A DNA stretch of 64,000 nt from Phytophthora hibernalis (GCA_012656075.1 JAAKBF010000190.1:124001-188000); one strand, 5' to 3'; counted from the first letter of the stretch, positions 32,967 through 43,752 are shown. Translations and numbers: made by a program. The notes: generated from the sequence alone by a model not told the origin.

Positions 32967-34041
32967 TTAGTACTGAGTCAGGCCACCTTTGTTCTTGATG
33001 ACAGCAAGGCAACGGCGAGGCATGGACTTCACGAGCTTAAGCAGATACTCTTGCTCGATAGAGTCCCACGCAGTTAAGATTGCAGCCTCCAGTTCAGCGA
33101 CGTTGCCGTACTGGCGTCCATGAGCATACACCTTGGCAGCCATCGCCGACCAGGCGTTCTCAATAGGGTTGCAATCCGGTGAGCGAGCTGGCCATACCAT
33201 AGTGTTCACTTCATTTTCCTTCAAGAAATGCGCCGTTTCGCGCGAAGCGTGATTCGACGCATTATCTTGCTGGAAAATGAAGTCAACACCATAGTTAAGG
33301 TGCGCAAAAGGAAGCAGATACTCAGATAATGTATAAACGTAGTCACCTGAGTTCTGCCGCCCACGCAGGATAGCAAGCTTACTCTTACCGGCTGCGATGA
33401 AGGCGCCCCACACCATGATGCTCCCTCCTCCGTTTTGGCGACGCACGTAGGACTGAGCAGGGCGACGCATGTCGCGCCAGTAGTACTTGAAGCCATCAGG
33501 GCCGTCAAGATTAAACTTTTTCTCGTCAGAAAAATGGTAAAAATCCATGTTTCTACAGGTTATCAAAAATAGTTAGTATAATGCGCTAATAAATGCGTGG
33601 AATATGATCAGACTTACCTGGTTTAAGTATGTGCTCTTCAGCCCAGTTCATGCGGGCGGTCGTGTGCGTCGCCGTCAGCGGCAGCGTGCGGTCCATTTTT
33701 GTGTAGACCAAGTGGTCGACGCTCTTGAGCAGCCGCTGGATCGTGCGCACGGAAGCCTTGACTCCGAAGCGGGTCTTCAGTTCGGCGGCGAAGCAGTCTC
33801 CCTTCGCCGCTGCGCGCACTAAGAGGCGAACCTCTCGCTCACTCAGTACTTGTTGCCTCCCTGCCCGCGGACGCTCACCGCCGTCGTCGCTCTGGGGCCC
33901 TCGCTCTTCCTTGATGGCCTTACGCACAGACGTGCGGGATCGGTCGGTCTTCCTCGAAATCTCGCGAAGAGACATACCGCCGTCGTGCAGGCCGACGATC
34001 CACCAATGCTCTTGGTCGCTAAGGGCCTTGCCACGGCCCAT
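32967..34041 (-). CDS. Tc1-type transposase (DD34E), two exons
   Basis: Exon 1 from ATG at 34041 encodes a helix-turn-helix N-terminus: GLHDGGMSLREISRKTDRSR, then a second helical part with FGVKASVRTIQRLLKSV. Exon 2 (33552-32967) encodes the catalytic core: FSDEKKFNLDG (first Asp), IFQQDNASNHAS (second Asp) and SPDCNPIENAWS (Glu), with 34 residues between second Asp and Glu, so DD34E. The intron, about 33617-33553, has GTAAGT, an ATACTAAC branch site and CTGTAG. With that donor the frame is off by one base; a donor at 33613 (GTCTGA) would keep it (LKPGKNMDFYHF). Either a rare donor or an indel explains this. The product cuts and pastes the element at TA sites. Confidence 0.9.
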
Positions 34042-34123
34042 TCAAAATGAAAGACTCGGGGAACTCTAGCGCTCTCGCAGCGGCAAATTTCCTCCATCCA
34101 TCTGAATTGTTTTGACCATCACT

Positions 34124-34395
34124 CTTTTAATATAAGAGTTTGTATTGGGTTTCATAAAAACGCGTTTTTGTGTCATAAAGGGTACGGTACTATATTTTGT
34201 CGTTGGAGCCGAAAGCGGCAGTCTGTATAGCAGCCCTACCAGAAAACTCGAAACCCAGGTTGTTAACACATGTACCGCCTTCGTACTACCAATAAAGATT
34301 CCACATCTAAATCTCAGCTCCTAACTCGGCCTATAGGCTGAGATATCGAGAAAGTCAACCCCAAAAACGGGGTCCTAATGATTTGGCGCGCACTG
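34124..34395 (-). repeat. Right terminal inverted repeat
   Basis: About 272 bp; inverted partner of 32694-32966. Confidence 0.95.
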
Positions 34396-34523
34396 TATGC
34401 AAGTTTCTGAATGAAGGGCTCGACAGAATCTGTCGAAACGCCTTTCAAATGATTTAAAATACCGTACTAAATCGATGAGTTTACTTTTATGAAAGGGTAA
34501 AAAGCGTCCCCGACGCTGTAATA

Positions 34524-34545
34524 TTTCATTTCATTCGTTTGTCTC
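34524..34545 (+). promoter_or_regulatory. Possible oomycete initiator of CBP20 gene
   Basis: TTTCATTTCATTCGTTTGTC lies 16-37 bp upstream of the ATG. It resembles the oomycete initiator plus flanking promoter region (TCATTY core followed by a T-rich part). Assigned by resemblance only. Confidence 0.3.
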
Positions 34546-34560
34546 CAGTAGCTCAAGACC

Positions 34561-35310
34561 ATGGCAGAGTTGTACGCGGAAGTAGCAGATGAGGAGCAGC
34601 GTTTGGCGCGCGGGCCGTCGCAGCGCCAGTACTGGGACCGCAAGACCTTCAGCTCCTTCGCCGAACAGCAGCGCGCCATGGCCCGATCCAGCACGTTGTA
34701 CGTGGGCAACCTGTCCTTCTTCACGTCCGAGGCGCAGATCTACGAGTTGTTCAGTCGCGTGGGGCACGTCAAGCGCGTCATCATGGGGCTGGACCGTTTC
34801 AAGAAGACTCCGTGCGGATTCTGCTTCGTGGAGTACAGCACCCACGCTGAGGCCGAGGCCTGTTCTCAGTTCCTGAGCGAGACGAAGTTGGACGACCGAG
34901 TGGTGCGCTGCGAGACGGACGGAGGCTTCCGAGAGGGCCGCCAGTTCGGTCGCGGTCTGTCTGGGGGCCAGGTGAGAGATGACAGGCGCTCTAAGGACGA
35001 CTACGACGCTGGTCGAGGCGGATACGGACGCGGAGATGATGCCACGGCCGACGGGCACCACTTCCGTCGCTCAGTGCACGTTAAGCGGCCGAGGGATGAC
35101 ATCTACGGGCCGGATGAACCTGCTGCCAGTCGTCAAAGACGTGAGGGGTCGCCGATGAGCGAAGAAAACAAGGAGGAGGAGAACCCGAGGTTCCGTCATC
35201 GCGAGGATGACGCGGATAGGGGCGAGGAGGACGTGGCAGAGGAGCCCCAGCAGACGACTGAGGTGACGGAGACTGTGCAGGAGAAACAAGAGGAGCCGAC
35301 GGAGATGTAG
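34561..35310 (+). CDS. NCBP2: Nuclear cap-binding protein subunit 2 (CBP20)
   Basis: 249 aa, single exon. The protein binds the m7G cap of nuclear Pol II transcripts together with CBP80 and so acts in splicing, export and decay. The N-terminus has the CBP20 hallmark YWDRKTFSSFAEQQRAM. One RRM follows at about residues 44-125 with RNP2 LYVGNL and RNP1 GFCFVEY. Next is GRGLSGGQVRDD, the conserved tail motif that closes over the cap. The C-terminal 100 residues are charged and acidic (Glu, Arg, Gln-rich), longer than in animal CBP20, which is about 156 aa. The Tc1 element ends 165 bp upstream, inside the likely promoter. Confidence 0.96.
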   Translation: MAELYAEVADEEQRLARGPSQRQYWDRKTFSSFAEQQRAMARSSTLYVGNLSFFTSEAQIYELFSRVGHVKRVIMGLDRFKKTPCGFCFVEYSTHAEAEACSQFLSETKLDDRVVRCETDGGFREGRQFGRGLSGGQVRDDRRSKDDYDAGRGGYGRGDDATADGHHFRRSVHVKRPRDDIYGPDEPAASRQRREGSPMSEENKEEENPRFRHREDDADRGEEDVAEEPQQTTEVTETVQEKQEEPTEM

Positions 35311-35567
35311 AGAGATGGGCTGGATGTGGCTTAGAGGGTGGCACGTTGCTGTCTTTGACTACAGTGCTGGGGTGTTGGCGATGGTGGGATTCGGAGTTTT
35401 ACATGGAAATGCATGACGCTTTCTTTTCTTGATGGTTAGTAGTTGGGTGCTGTAGTTTAAGCCTTCTTAATAATTGACAGCAACACTAGGCAGTAAAATA
35501 TGGACAGTCACAGCAAGCTTCCACGCAACCAGAACGGATTCGCGCATAGTGCCCCCGTACCGAGTGT

Positions 35568-35706
35568 ACTGCCAGGCGAGTGGCAATACAAACGCGTTAT
35601 GTATGAGTGTCAATCTGCGGGTACCGAGTGTACCGAGTGTACCGAGTGTACCCGCAGATTGACACTCGTACTTAACGCGTTTGTATATTGCCACTCGCCT
35701 GGCAGT
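35568..35706. repeat. Foldback repeat with tandem 9-mers in the loop
   Basis: Two arms of 56-58 bp (35568-35623 and 35649-35706) are inverted copies, outer ends ACTGCCAGGCGAG and CTCGCCTGGCAGT. The 25-bp centre is CCGAGTGTA repeated 2.8 times. GTACCGAGTGTA also occurs just left of the element. It ends 8 bp before the ATG of the next gene. It is probably a MITE-like foldback element; no clear target duplication. Confidence 0.9.
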
Positions 35707-35714
35707 CGCACATT

Positions 35715-35960
35715 ATGGGGGTCTTCACGCCGTCGCTGACCATCAACTACAACTTCGTCACGGGCGTATACGCCTTCTTCACGGCCTTGTGCGCCCTGCT
35801 GTCGGTGCTGCACTTCTACTCGTCGCAGGTGGAGGGCTTCTACATCGTGCTCGTGCCGTTCGTGCCCTGCTTCCTCTGGAGCCTCGTGGTGCGTCATCGC
35901 TGGCTGCAGCAAGAAGAGAAGACGGACGAGAGCGCAGAGGAATCCAAGAAGGACAAGTAA
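35715..35960 (+). CDS. Small two-helix membrane protein
   Basis: 81 aa from ATG at 35715 (MGVFTPSLTINYNF). Two hydrophobic segments are visible at about residues 15-35 (TGVYAFFTALCALLSVL) and 45-62 (YIVLVPFVPCFLWSLVV), followed by a charged cytosolic-type tail (EEKTDESAEESKKDK). No family is recognised; it may be a small ER or organelle membrane subunit. An alternative upstream start at 35688 would begin inside the foldback repeat, and the codon at 35715 is preferred because it opens the conserved-looking part. It converges with DNAAF5, with 137 bp between stop codons. Confidence 0.6.
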   Translation: MGVFTPSLTINYNFVTGVYAFFTALCALLSVLHFYSSQVEGFYIVLVPFVPCFLWSLVVRHRWLQQEEKTDESAEESKKDK

Positions 35961-36097
35961 CGAGTCACGTTGCAAGAATGAAGCACCAAGGAAAGACCAA
36001 TACGAAGCTTTGAGTGCAGTGAGAGAGACACTTATTCGATGGTTATAAAGAGGTAGTTGGTTGGCTCTCTTGGAACTGGTGCACCAGAACCAGAGAC

Positions 36098-38850
36098 TCA
36101 CGCTGCGGCAGCCTTGGTGGGGGACAGTAGACTCTCCCAGGTCTCTATATATGAAGCGCCAACGAACGACTCGGAGGGGTCCGCCTGCTCTTCAAGCTCT
36201 GTCTGCACTCTCCCCACCAACTCCTTGAGCAATCGCTCAAAGCTCTGCTTCCGAGCACGTCGTGACTTTTTCGCCTTTTCTTCTGATACTAAAGCACTCA
36301 CGGAGCTGCTCGACATGTCGGTAGTTAAAGGTTGGTCACGCTGCAGCGTCGATTGAAAGAGATTGTTGAGTTCTGGTCCGTGCTTGAGTAAAAGAGAAAC
36401 TGGTGCTGCCGTAAGAACCTGCTCCAACGCAAGGTGGGCTGCGCTATGCGCCGACCACTGCACAGTCAATATGTCTTGGAGATCCTGGATCGCACGCTGC
36501 AGCAACGACGAACTGTGCTTGACATATAGCTGGTCGATGTTCGTGAGCGATTCAAGTGTTGTTAGACATTCGAGTGCACCCGAGGCCCTGGATAGCGCAG
36601 GCAACTAAGTGTAAGTCGATGAACGTGATGTTGCAGGCGGTGCAGGTCATTTGACAGGGAGACTCACTCTGTAACGGCAGCAGAACAGCAGGAGCTGGCA
36701 ACCACCACGACGCCGACGTCAAAAAGCCGCGAGTAACTCTGCTCCATGGACGTTAAGCGCCCACGCTCGAGAAAAACGATGTGACTGCATCACTCCCACT
36801 TCCTGCGTATGAAAACAAGGGACACATCGGAAGTCAGCCGACCACACTTTGACGAAGTCAGTAAAGGTAACCGTACTCCCAAAATCATTGTTATCTGCCG
36901 AAGTACTTGGGCCAGAGCCAGCTTCACTGCTTTGCTCTCCAGGTCGAGGATCGAAGGTAGCGCAATTGTATTCAGGATATCTGGCACATGTGGGAGAACC
37001 ATCTTGTCCAGTGAGCCCTTGAGTAAATGGTGAAGGACTTCGAGAGCCACTGCTGTTTGCCAAGCAACAGTGGAGCTTCCTTCTACTGTGGCTGCAAGTG
37101 GCACGACAATATCAGAGTCTCCACGAATGCGCGCTAGCAGTAGAGGCAAGTAGGTTCGTGGAGCGGCAAAACGTCCGGTGAGGTCAGCACACTGCTGTAA
37201 CTCGAGGAGAAGATCATGGTCACCACCCCATGTTCTCAAAAGCGTCATCACTAACAGGTGTACGTCCACCGTGATGGTTTCTTCGCAGTAAACGAGCACA
37301 CACTTCAAAAGACGCGCAGCGTGTGCACGGGTGGCATCCTGCCAATTAGCAAGCTCACGCAAGATCGGTTTCAAGAACCTTCTTGCTCGTCCACGAACAA
37401 ATAGTCTCGTTCCCAGTGACGGTCGGCCAGCTACAAAGGGCGCTGGCAATGGTGCCCGGTAATTGTACGTTGGGTTTTTGCCATCCACTCCATACTGCTT
37501 GATCTCAATCACCTCTTCGCTGTGTTCACGTTCGTACCGCTCGCCAAGAACTTTGAGCGTCTTCAGTGCATTAAGGGAGATTGAAGTATCTTCATCGCTA
37601 ACCGCGCTGAGCAAGTACGGCAGTAGACGAGATTCGTGATCGTATCGATCTGGAAGATTGACCATCCAGTCACTGATCATCGCGTAAAAGGCGCGGCGGA
37701 CCATCGGATTCCTGTCTTGATCGAGCTTGGCGAAGTAGTTTAACCGCACTTCTGCCGTGTAAAAGGATGCCACCGGGATAACATTCTCGTCACGATGACC
37801 GATGAGGTCAACAATGGCTTCAGTGCCACTGCCTTTGCATTTCTCAACGTTCGGACAGGTCACCAAAGCACGAATTGTCTCCACAACAGCAACTCTCACA
37901 CGCGCCAGTCGATGAAGCAGCAGAGGCATGAGGGTGCGCACGGCCGCCACAGTGAAGTGCTTCATGACCGACACCATGTGATTGCTAAAAGCGACGAGGA
38001 TGCGGCAGCTCGCGATGTTGATTTCGTGGAAGTCGTCGTGCACACCACTGATCAGCAGCAGCAGAATATCAAAATATATGCATGAAGGATAGACGAAGCC
38101 CGACGCTCGAATGCGTTTTGCAAGACAGCCTCCACCAGACGTAGCAGCAATAGACGGATCTCTTCAGACGGCTCGTCAGGCTTAATCCGGGCAACCTGAT
38201 TTTCCGCGACGTAGACTCGTCCACGCTTAAACGCGTCAAGCAGAAATTGGTCACGCGAAAAGACTTGGTTCTCCTCGTCGTAGCCGTACAGGCTGTTCAT
38301 GCGGTTTGTGATCGCTGGCATCAGGTACGGCAGGTAACGAAGCAGGTCTTCTTCTTCGGCGATGCACTTGGTGGTGATTCTGATGCAGATCTCCCGCACC
38401 TTCTCCACTGGATCATTGAAGCGTTTGAACAGCGGCTTGGCCATTTCTGCGAACGCTGCGACCTTGTCCGTCGTCTCGGGGATGCCTTCACACTTGCGTC
38501 GTCGTTCAGGAACTGAAGCTCCAGCGCAACGGCCGCCTTCTTGCGCACACTGCGCTGCTCAGCGACCAGTCGATTGAGAAGCTTTGGCAAGCTGAAGAGC
38601 TCCTCGTGCTTCTCAGGATCATGTGCAACTCGTCGGCAGACGGAGGCCTTGGCGGACTTCTTCGAAGTGCCCCTGCCGCCATAGATTTCTGCAAGAGCCG
38701 TGAGACCTCGACACTCCGGTACTCGTTCTCGAGCTCTAACTCCTGCCAGAGGATGTCCACATCGCGCGTCCCCATCGCTGTCGGGTGTGCGTATCTTGAA
38801 GTGACTACACGGAAAGGTCGCGACACATCGTTAGGTACGAATCGAGTGTA
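36098..38850 (-). CDS. DNAAF5: Dynein axonemal assembly factor 5 (HEAT-repeat protein)
   Basis: Cytosolic factor for preassembly of axonemal dynein arms, so it points to a flagellated stage (zoospores). The HEAT-repeat protein is about 880 aa. Recognised blocks: MGTRDVDILWQELE; SLPKLLNRLVAEQRSVRKKA; AKPLFKRFNDPVEKVREICI and YLPYLMPAITNRM; PSEEIRLLLLRLVEAVLQ; the 417-aa stretch with HDDFHEINIASCRILVAFSN and PFVAGRPSLGTRLFVRGRA, typical of DNAAF5/HEATR2. A 63-nt intron 36667-36605 (GTGAGT...CTTAG) joins the last exon (LPALSRASGALE to a stop at 36098). One-base frame breaks near 38670, 38480, 38085 and 36800-36720 are likely indel errors. The start is unsure: an ATG at 38848 (MATLDSYL) is soon out of frame; MGTRDVD near 38777 is the safest start. 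Confidence 0.85.
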
Positions 38851-39210
38851 GCCATCTTGCAGGTTTCGACCAGCGATAGGTGTATTGGAGCGTTTTTGCT
38901 TATTTTTGTTGGAATTTTATTGTAGGAGTGGAGCGATTCCCTTTAGCCAAAATCCTATTTCCAAATTCCAATTCCAAAACGAGAAAAGACGACGTTTGGA
39001 AAATCACAGCCATAAAAGGACAATCATGTCTGGGACAGCCAATCACAGGACAGGAATAGGTTTGGGGGGCGGCAGATGATACTTGCACGCCCTAATCTGT
39101 ACCCGCAAGCCCCTTTAGTGAAGCCCAGACAAAGCGTCCATCACATGCGGACTGTTCAGAGTGCCGATGAACACTTGTGTAAGATCAGGCACATGGGACT
39201 AACGAAGCCT

Positions 39211-39660
39211 TTCCGCGTATTATAGGTACATGTGACAAAAAGGGTGTTTTATATGGAAATCTATTCATGGAGATTTCATAAATTTCACAGTTTGTAGAGA
39301 TTTCATCGACTGGCGGACAGCGGTCTTGTGTCCTGTGTTGCTCGAATGTAGTTTGTGGTGTGGTTCCCACAATTATTGTTGCTGGAATGTTCAAAAGACT
39401 CGTCGATTTTTGCCGCCGTCAGTACGCGATCTCCAGTGGTTCTTTCGCTGGAGTATCTCATTTTCATTTCTACCTTAAATCAAGAAAAGAGACCGGATTT
39501 TGGTAGATCTAGACAAGGCAGTTTCGTTGTGTATTTTACTTTGAGTGAAGGCAAGTACTTTTTGAGATACGTGGTTTTCAAAACAAGGTAGGGAGGACTT
39601 CGAACCGTACACGGTAAAAAGTCGTGGCATGACTAATTAGGGTGAACGGTGTAACCCATA
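39211..39660 (+). repeat. Dispersed repeat, copy 1 (inverted partner at 49883-50561)
   Basis: Three segments match the partner in inverted orientation: A (39211-39306, from TTCCGCGTATTATAGG), B (39321-39434, with GTCGATTTTTGCCGCCGTCAG) and D (about 39622-39657, with TTAGGGTGAACGGTGTAA). In copy 1 the order is A-B-D, and A and B are adjacent. Confidence 0.85.
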
Positions 39661-39842
39661 TGCGCAGAAGGTTAGGACAACACCTTTATGATTCGATATC
39701 ACTTATAATCTTATTTTACCTGCAGCAGATGATTTATCCAGACCGTTCCAGCAACATTTTGGATTTTTCTTCGAGCAACACGCTACTGTAAAACAGTGCA
39801 CCGTATATTATATTACTGTGTTTGGAAATCTCCCTTATGAAA

Positions 39843-39879
39843 TGAAATGAAACAGCCCCTAAGGGGCTGTTTCATTTCA
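39843..39879. repeat. Perfect palindrome of two head-to-head TIRs
   Basis: Arms of 18 bp (TGAAATGAAACAGCCCCT and its exact inverse) around one A. GGGGCTGTTTC is a PIF/Harbinger-like terminus; two such ends face each other around TAA. Confidence 0.9.
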
Positions 39880-40536
39880 GGAATATCTGGAATAAGAATA
39901 GCAAAAGATATTCCAACCTAACCCTTCGGCTGAATACACTTCATTCATTGACTAAGAAGTTGATATCAACTTGGTGGCGCTAGAGGAGGGCAAGGGGATT
40001 CGCGAGGGGACCCAAACCTGCGGTTCCAGTGAACATATTGCGGATGAACTTGGCGCGGGTGATGCAGTACCCCTTGACTGAAGGAGCGGCTAGAGGAGAT
40101 GCTGAGTGTTGCGCCTGCGTGGCACCACGCTTCCGCGCATGACAGACGTTTTCGAAATGAGGGCGAGTAATTTTACCTGTATAAATTGATATCATGTTGT
40201 AAGACCACGAGTTTACCGTATTCCTTCTGTGCTTACTGACGAGCACTCATTACTGACAGTCTTTACAGCCAATCAGCTGTCGGCGATTGCAGTCCCGTTG
40301 CACCTTATGTGCTAACTGACAGATTCAGTGAGAAACAGACAGTGTACCACAACATTCGATTTGCAGGGATATGCTGCAATCCAGGTAACTTTTATGTTGC
40401 TTGTGGGGCCCCATTCAAATCGTGAATATGGGTGTCAGTAAGCACAGAAGGAATACGGGTATTCCAGAAGCTGGTTCGTTTGAATTGCTATTCTGGCCAA
40501 CACTATTCCGGAGTTATTCTTAAAAGAAACAGCCCC
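39863..40536. mobile_element. Candidate PIF/Harbinger-type MITE
   Basis: 674 bp starting GGGGCTGTTTC and ending GAAACAGCCCC, with inverted similarity extending loosely inward (AATAGCAA words). Bounded by TAA on the left and TTA on the right, close to but not equal to the 3-bp TWA duplication expected. No transposase inside. A Harbinger transposase relic lies 2.6 kb downstream. Confidence 0.55.
40216..40458. repeat. Nested inverted repeat, 25-bp arms
   Basis: CCGTATTCCTTCTGTGCTTA... at 40216-40240 is repeated exactly inverted at 40434-40458, with 193 bp between. It is probably a small MITE inserted in the larger one. Confidence 0.85.
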
Positions 40537-41414
40537 TTAAGACGCCACCACATCTATTTGGCTATTGTCCGGCATTCATAGGTGTAGCAAGAATATGCTT
40601 CCAATTTATTATGTCATTTTCATGAAAAGCGACATTCAAAATCTTAAATCGCTTTATCCACGGAAAATCTCCGTGCTCTTTGCACGAATATTTCTGGCAC
40701 CTATATTGGCTAACAAAACTAAGGAATTTGTTTACGGCCTGTGGCCTCTGGATACACAGTGAGAACGCTACAGCAAGAACCTTACTTTGGAAGAGGTTTC
40801 GGCTGAGTAAATACGCCGGAATGCTTGAAATGGCTACAAATAGCTACCGTTTAGTTAATATTCATATCTTGAAGCGACGTGAAGCTTGAACGACGAGCTT
40901 GGTGCTTGGAGTGTTTCGTAGGATTTCTTCAAAACTTCTTCAATCCAACATCGTAGCTACAAGTGCTTTATTTTCGTACGAATCGCATCAGCATTCCTAA
41001 ACAAAGCAATCCGTATCCAAAAATGGTGTACATGTAGTCCGCTTCGAAACTAAGTTTGCTGAGCTCAAAGTAAAATCCAGAGCTGATCCGTGCGAAGTCG
41101 CGGCTTTGTATAAAAGGAATAGATTTCCACTGAGATATACACGTCTTTCCGACAGATAACATGGTAGATGTTTGCCTTGCTCATTATTTCAACCAATTAG
41201 AAAACAGTAAACATGCATTTTGGCCAAGTACGATGCGTTAGGGTAGGTTAAATATTCCGACACATTCCGACACATATTTGCCGGGAAAATATCAAAAATC
41301 TGAATATCTGAATACAAACTTCAATGTAAAAAGTATTCTACATATATTTCTGCCATTTGCAATTAGGCGTAATCCTAATTTAGGAATACTGAAGAGGACA
41401 AGATTCTTGGTTGG

Positions 41415-42979
41415 ATGTCCACCGTTTGCCCACACTTTACAAGAAGCATTAAAAACAGTCGAGATGAGCCTCTCCGCGTTCGTTCCCACGAACACCCAAA
41501 GGCTCGTACCACGGCGGTTAGTGCTTTCAAGCGAATGCTGGAGATGGAGGACGTCAGCATAGACTTATTCTTAGCTTGCGTTCGCATGGACACCTCCGGT
41601 AAACGTTTGGCAGCAACGATGGACCGCTTTGGTTACTATCTGGCGACTAACGAAGGTAATATAGGTAAGGTGGCTCGAAACACGGCGGCTTCATACTATA
41701 GAAACGTTGAACTTTGGCTGTTCGACGAGTTTCCACACCCGCGTGTGTGTACGGAATTGGACTTGCTGAAGCAAGGAAAAACTTTAGATAAGCACTGTTT
41801 GAAACGTGAAAAGGGTGGTTTGGTTAATAAGGCTCCTCCTTGTACTAAGGAGGACCTACAAGCTCCGGTTCGCTATGTGTACACCACAGCGCGGGTCAAC
41901 TGTGACTACCAAGACGCAGCGCTGGTGTGCCTGATGTGGCACTGCTTCGGACGGTCCTCTGATCTGGGCTGCAAACACAAACAACATGTGTCAGTCTCAG
42001 CGGACGGGGTCTTTTACCTTCGGCTGTTGCGGGTGAAGACGGCTGAGGAACAAGGTCTCTCGTTGGTCCCTGACAAGGTGAGCTTCCTGACGTGCCCACT
42101 ACAAGAGCTGGCAGTGGCACTAGTGATGCAAGATGCACCGTGCGCGTCGCTGCTCAGCCAGCTCCCCAACCTTGTGGCCGCCGAAGCTGCTCCGCTCAAC
42201 CCCGGTGTCCCGCTCGACGACCTTCTGGCATGTGAGCCGGACACTCTCCAGCAATGGCTTCCGTCGCCCCGAACTCGGCGACCCCTCCGACGCCGCGTCT
42301 TGCCAGCACACAGTCACGTGAACAAGCACAAATTAGCAGCACCGCACCGCAGAAGAAGTCGAAGGCCGGCGATGCGAGCCAAGGTGAAGATGGCGTACAA
42401 GCGTATGTCAATAGGCTTCTCAAGCGCGCGGCAGAACCTACAGGCACCACGACGGACTTGACGTCTCACTCTTTCTGGCGCGGCGGGGCCCAACACGCGA
42501 ACGGAGATGACCACCTTGCCGCTCAGTGGATCTTCGACCGTGGTGCGTGGGACATGAGCAAAGTAAAAAAGGCTTTGCCTTTTTCTTCAACACACCTCGA
42601 TAAAACCGCAAGGTGGCTGAGTGTTGAGCGGCTGGAAGGCAGATACGCCACGTGTTGTTGAAGGCTGGACCATGCGACGCGTGAGCGGCTAGGACGCTTG
42701 CAAGAGCTCCTGTTCAGCACATGCACGGGACTCAAGGAACACCGTCTCAACGTCAGTACGAAGATTCTTGGCGTACTTAACGCTGACGTGTTACGGTACT
42801 ACCCGCAACTGAAAGCACTAGCGCCGGCTGCACCGATCGCCATCCGAGTTGAAGAGTGGTTAAAGTCCGCGGACATCTCGTCGACTGAATTACTTGCGTG
42901 GTCTGTGGCTCTGAACGCAGATGTCCGATCAGCATTCAAAGCAATTCCAGGAAGGAAGGTAAACCTACGCTTGTGTTAG
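41415..42979 (+). pseudogene. Crypton-like tyrosine recombinase, copy 1, active site lost
   Basis: Homologous along its length to copy 2 (45338-47348). Shared blocks: ARNTAASYYRNVELWLFDEF, LVNKAPPCTKEDL, YQDAALVCLMWHCFGRSSDL (catalytic Arg region) and VKTAEEQGLSL. After a shift near 42255 come LTSHSFWRGGAQHAN, where the Arg of the HxxR motif is Trp (42476-42478), and WIFDRGAWDMSK. In another frame KGFAFFFNTPR follows, where Phe stands at the position of the nucleophilic Tyr. The C-terminal part (ELLAWSVALNAD) is kept to about 42950, but the GCR1_C-like DNA-binding domain of copy 2 is missing. Two catalytic replacements plus shifts mean it is dead. It is of the Crypton type known from oomycetes. 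Confidence 0.85.
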
Positions 42980-43104
42980 AAGTTGTAGCTGACAAGCGAC
43001 TCTGGATTTGGCATTTTTCTTTGGCTCTGCAGGCTCAAACAACGGTTCGTGTGATAACCTGCTGATGGAAATATCTGAGAAGCGGTGTTGACATTACTAT
43101 TGTT

Positions 43105-43752
43105 GTGCTTGGTGAACAGACATTAATATCATCGATCGTTCGCCGCTTGTCAACCAGCAAATTTTACGTGCGGATGCCTTCAGATCCTTTGAGTTCACTT
43201 TGGCAGGGAAGAGATTTGATCAGCTATACTATCTTGTCGATGGAATTTACCCCGTATAGCTGCTTCGTATCTACAATTTCAAAGCCCGCTAATGCAAAGC
43301 AGAAGCGGTTCGCGGAGCGTCAAGGAGGAGCTCGGAAAGATGTAGAGCGTGCATTCGGTGTTTTGCGCGCCAAGTTTTGAATACTGAAACAGCCTAGTAG
43401 GACCTGGAGTGCTGATGACCTACTGGTTATTATGAAGGCGTGTGTTATTCTTCATAACATGGTTGTGGAGAATAATTACGCGAATGATGTCGACCCAGCT
43501 GCAATACTACATCGCCGCCACAGAGAAGTTAATGACCCAGCCTCGAACTCTGATTCTGAGGACGAAGCTGATCCAGACAACGATGTCAACGGAGTGAATC
43601 GGTGCGACAACAACTACGAAGCTCGACTGTCGCTCAATGAATTCATTCAAAGAAGGCTGTTAATCCAGTCAAAGGCCGATCATGAAGGTCTGAAGACAGC
43701 GCTGATCGACCACATCTGGAGCCTGCAAGGTAGTGCCCCTGGTCCGTGTTGA
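43105..43752 (+). pseudogene. PIF/Harbinger transposase (DDE_Tnp_4), C-terminal relic
   Basis: The C-terminal half of a Harbinger transposase. YYLVDGIYP is readable in the second frame at about 43222 (includes a catalytic Asp); CFVSTISKPANAKQKRFAE then QGGARKDVERAFGVLRAKF; an in-frame TGA at 43378; then IMKACVILHNMVVE and an acidic tail to 43752. The N-terminal half, with the first catalytic Asp, is absent. It converges with a Myb-like gene of the same transposon class on the other strand. Confidence 0.85.

Larger units (their letters stand above)
32694..34395. mobile_element. Tc1/mariner-type DD34E transposon, 1.7 kb
   Basis: Element ends CAGTGCGCGCC...GGCGCGCACTG, flanked by TA on both sides (32692-32693 and 34396-34397), the Tc1/mariner target duplication. 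Terminal inverted repeats are about 272 bp each and nearly identical. One spliced transposase gene on the minus strand has open frames in both exons. The element ends 165 bp upstream of the CBP20 start codon. The near-identical repeats and open frames suggest a recent, perhaps active, copy. Confidence 0.96.
38851..41414. other. Repeat-rich intergenic DNA
   Basis: No coding gene is supported in these 2.5 kb. Contents: a dispersed repeat (39211-39660) with an inverted relative at 49883-50561, a perfect palindrome (39843-39879), a PIF/Harbinger-like MITE (39863-40536) with a nested inverted repeat, and AT-rich DNA up to the first Crypton. Confidence 0.5.

Noticed and set aside
34066..34269. Minus-strand frame in the right TIR of the Tc1 element
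   Set aside because: It is repeat sequence, mirrored in the left TIR; no protein is supported.
35467..35694. Frame with repeated LGTLGT
   Set aside because: It is translation of the foldback repeat loop, not a gene.
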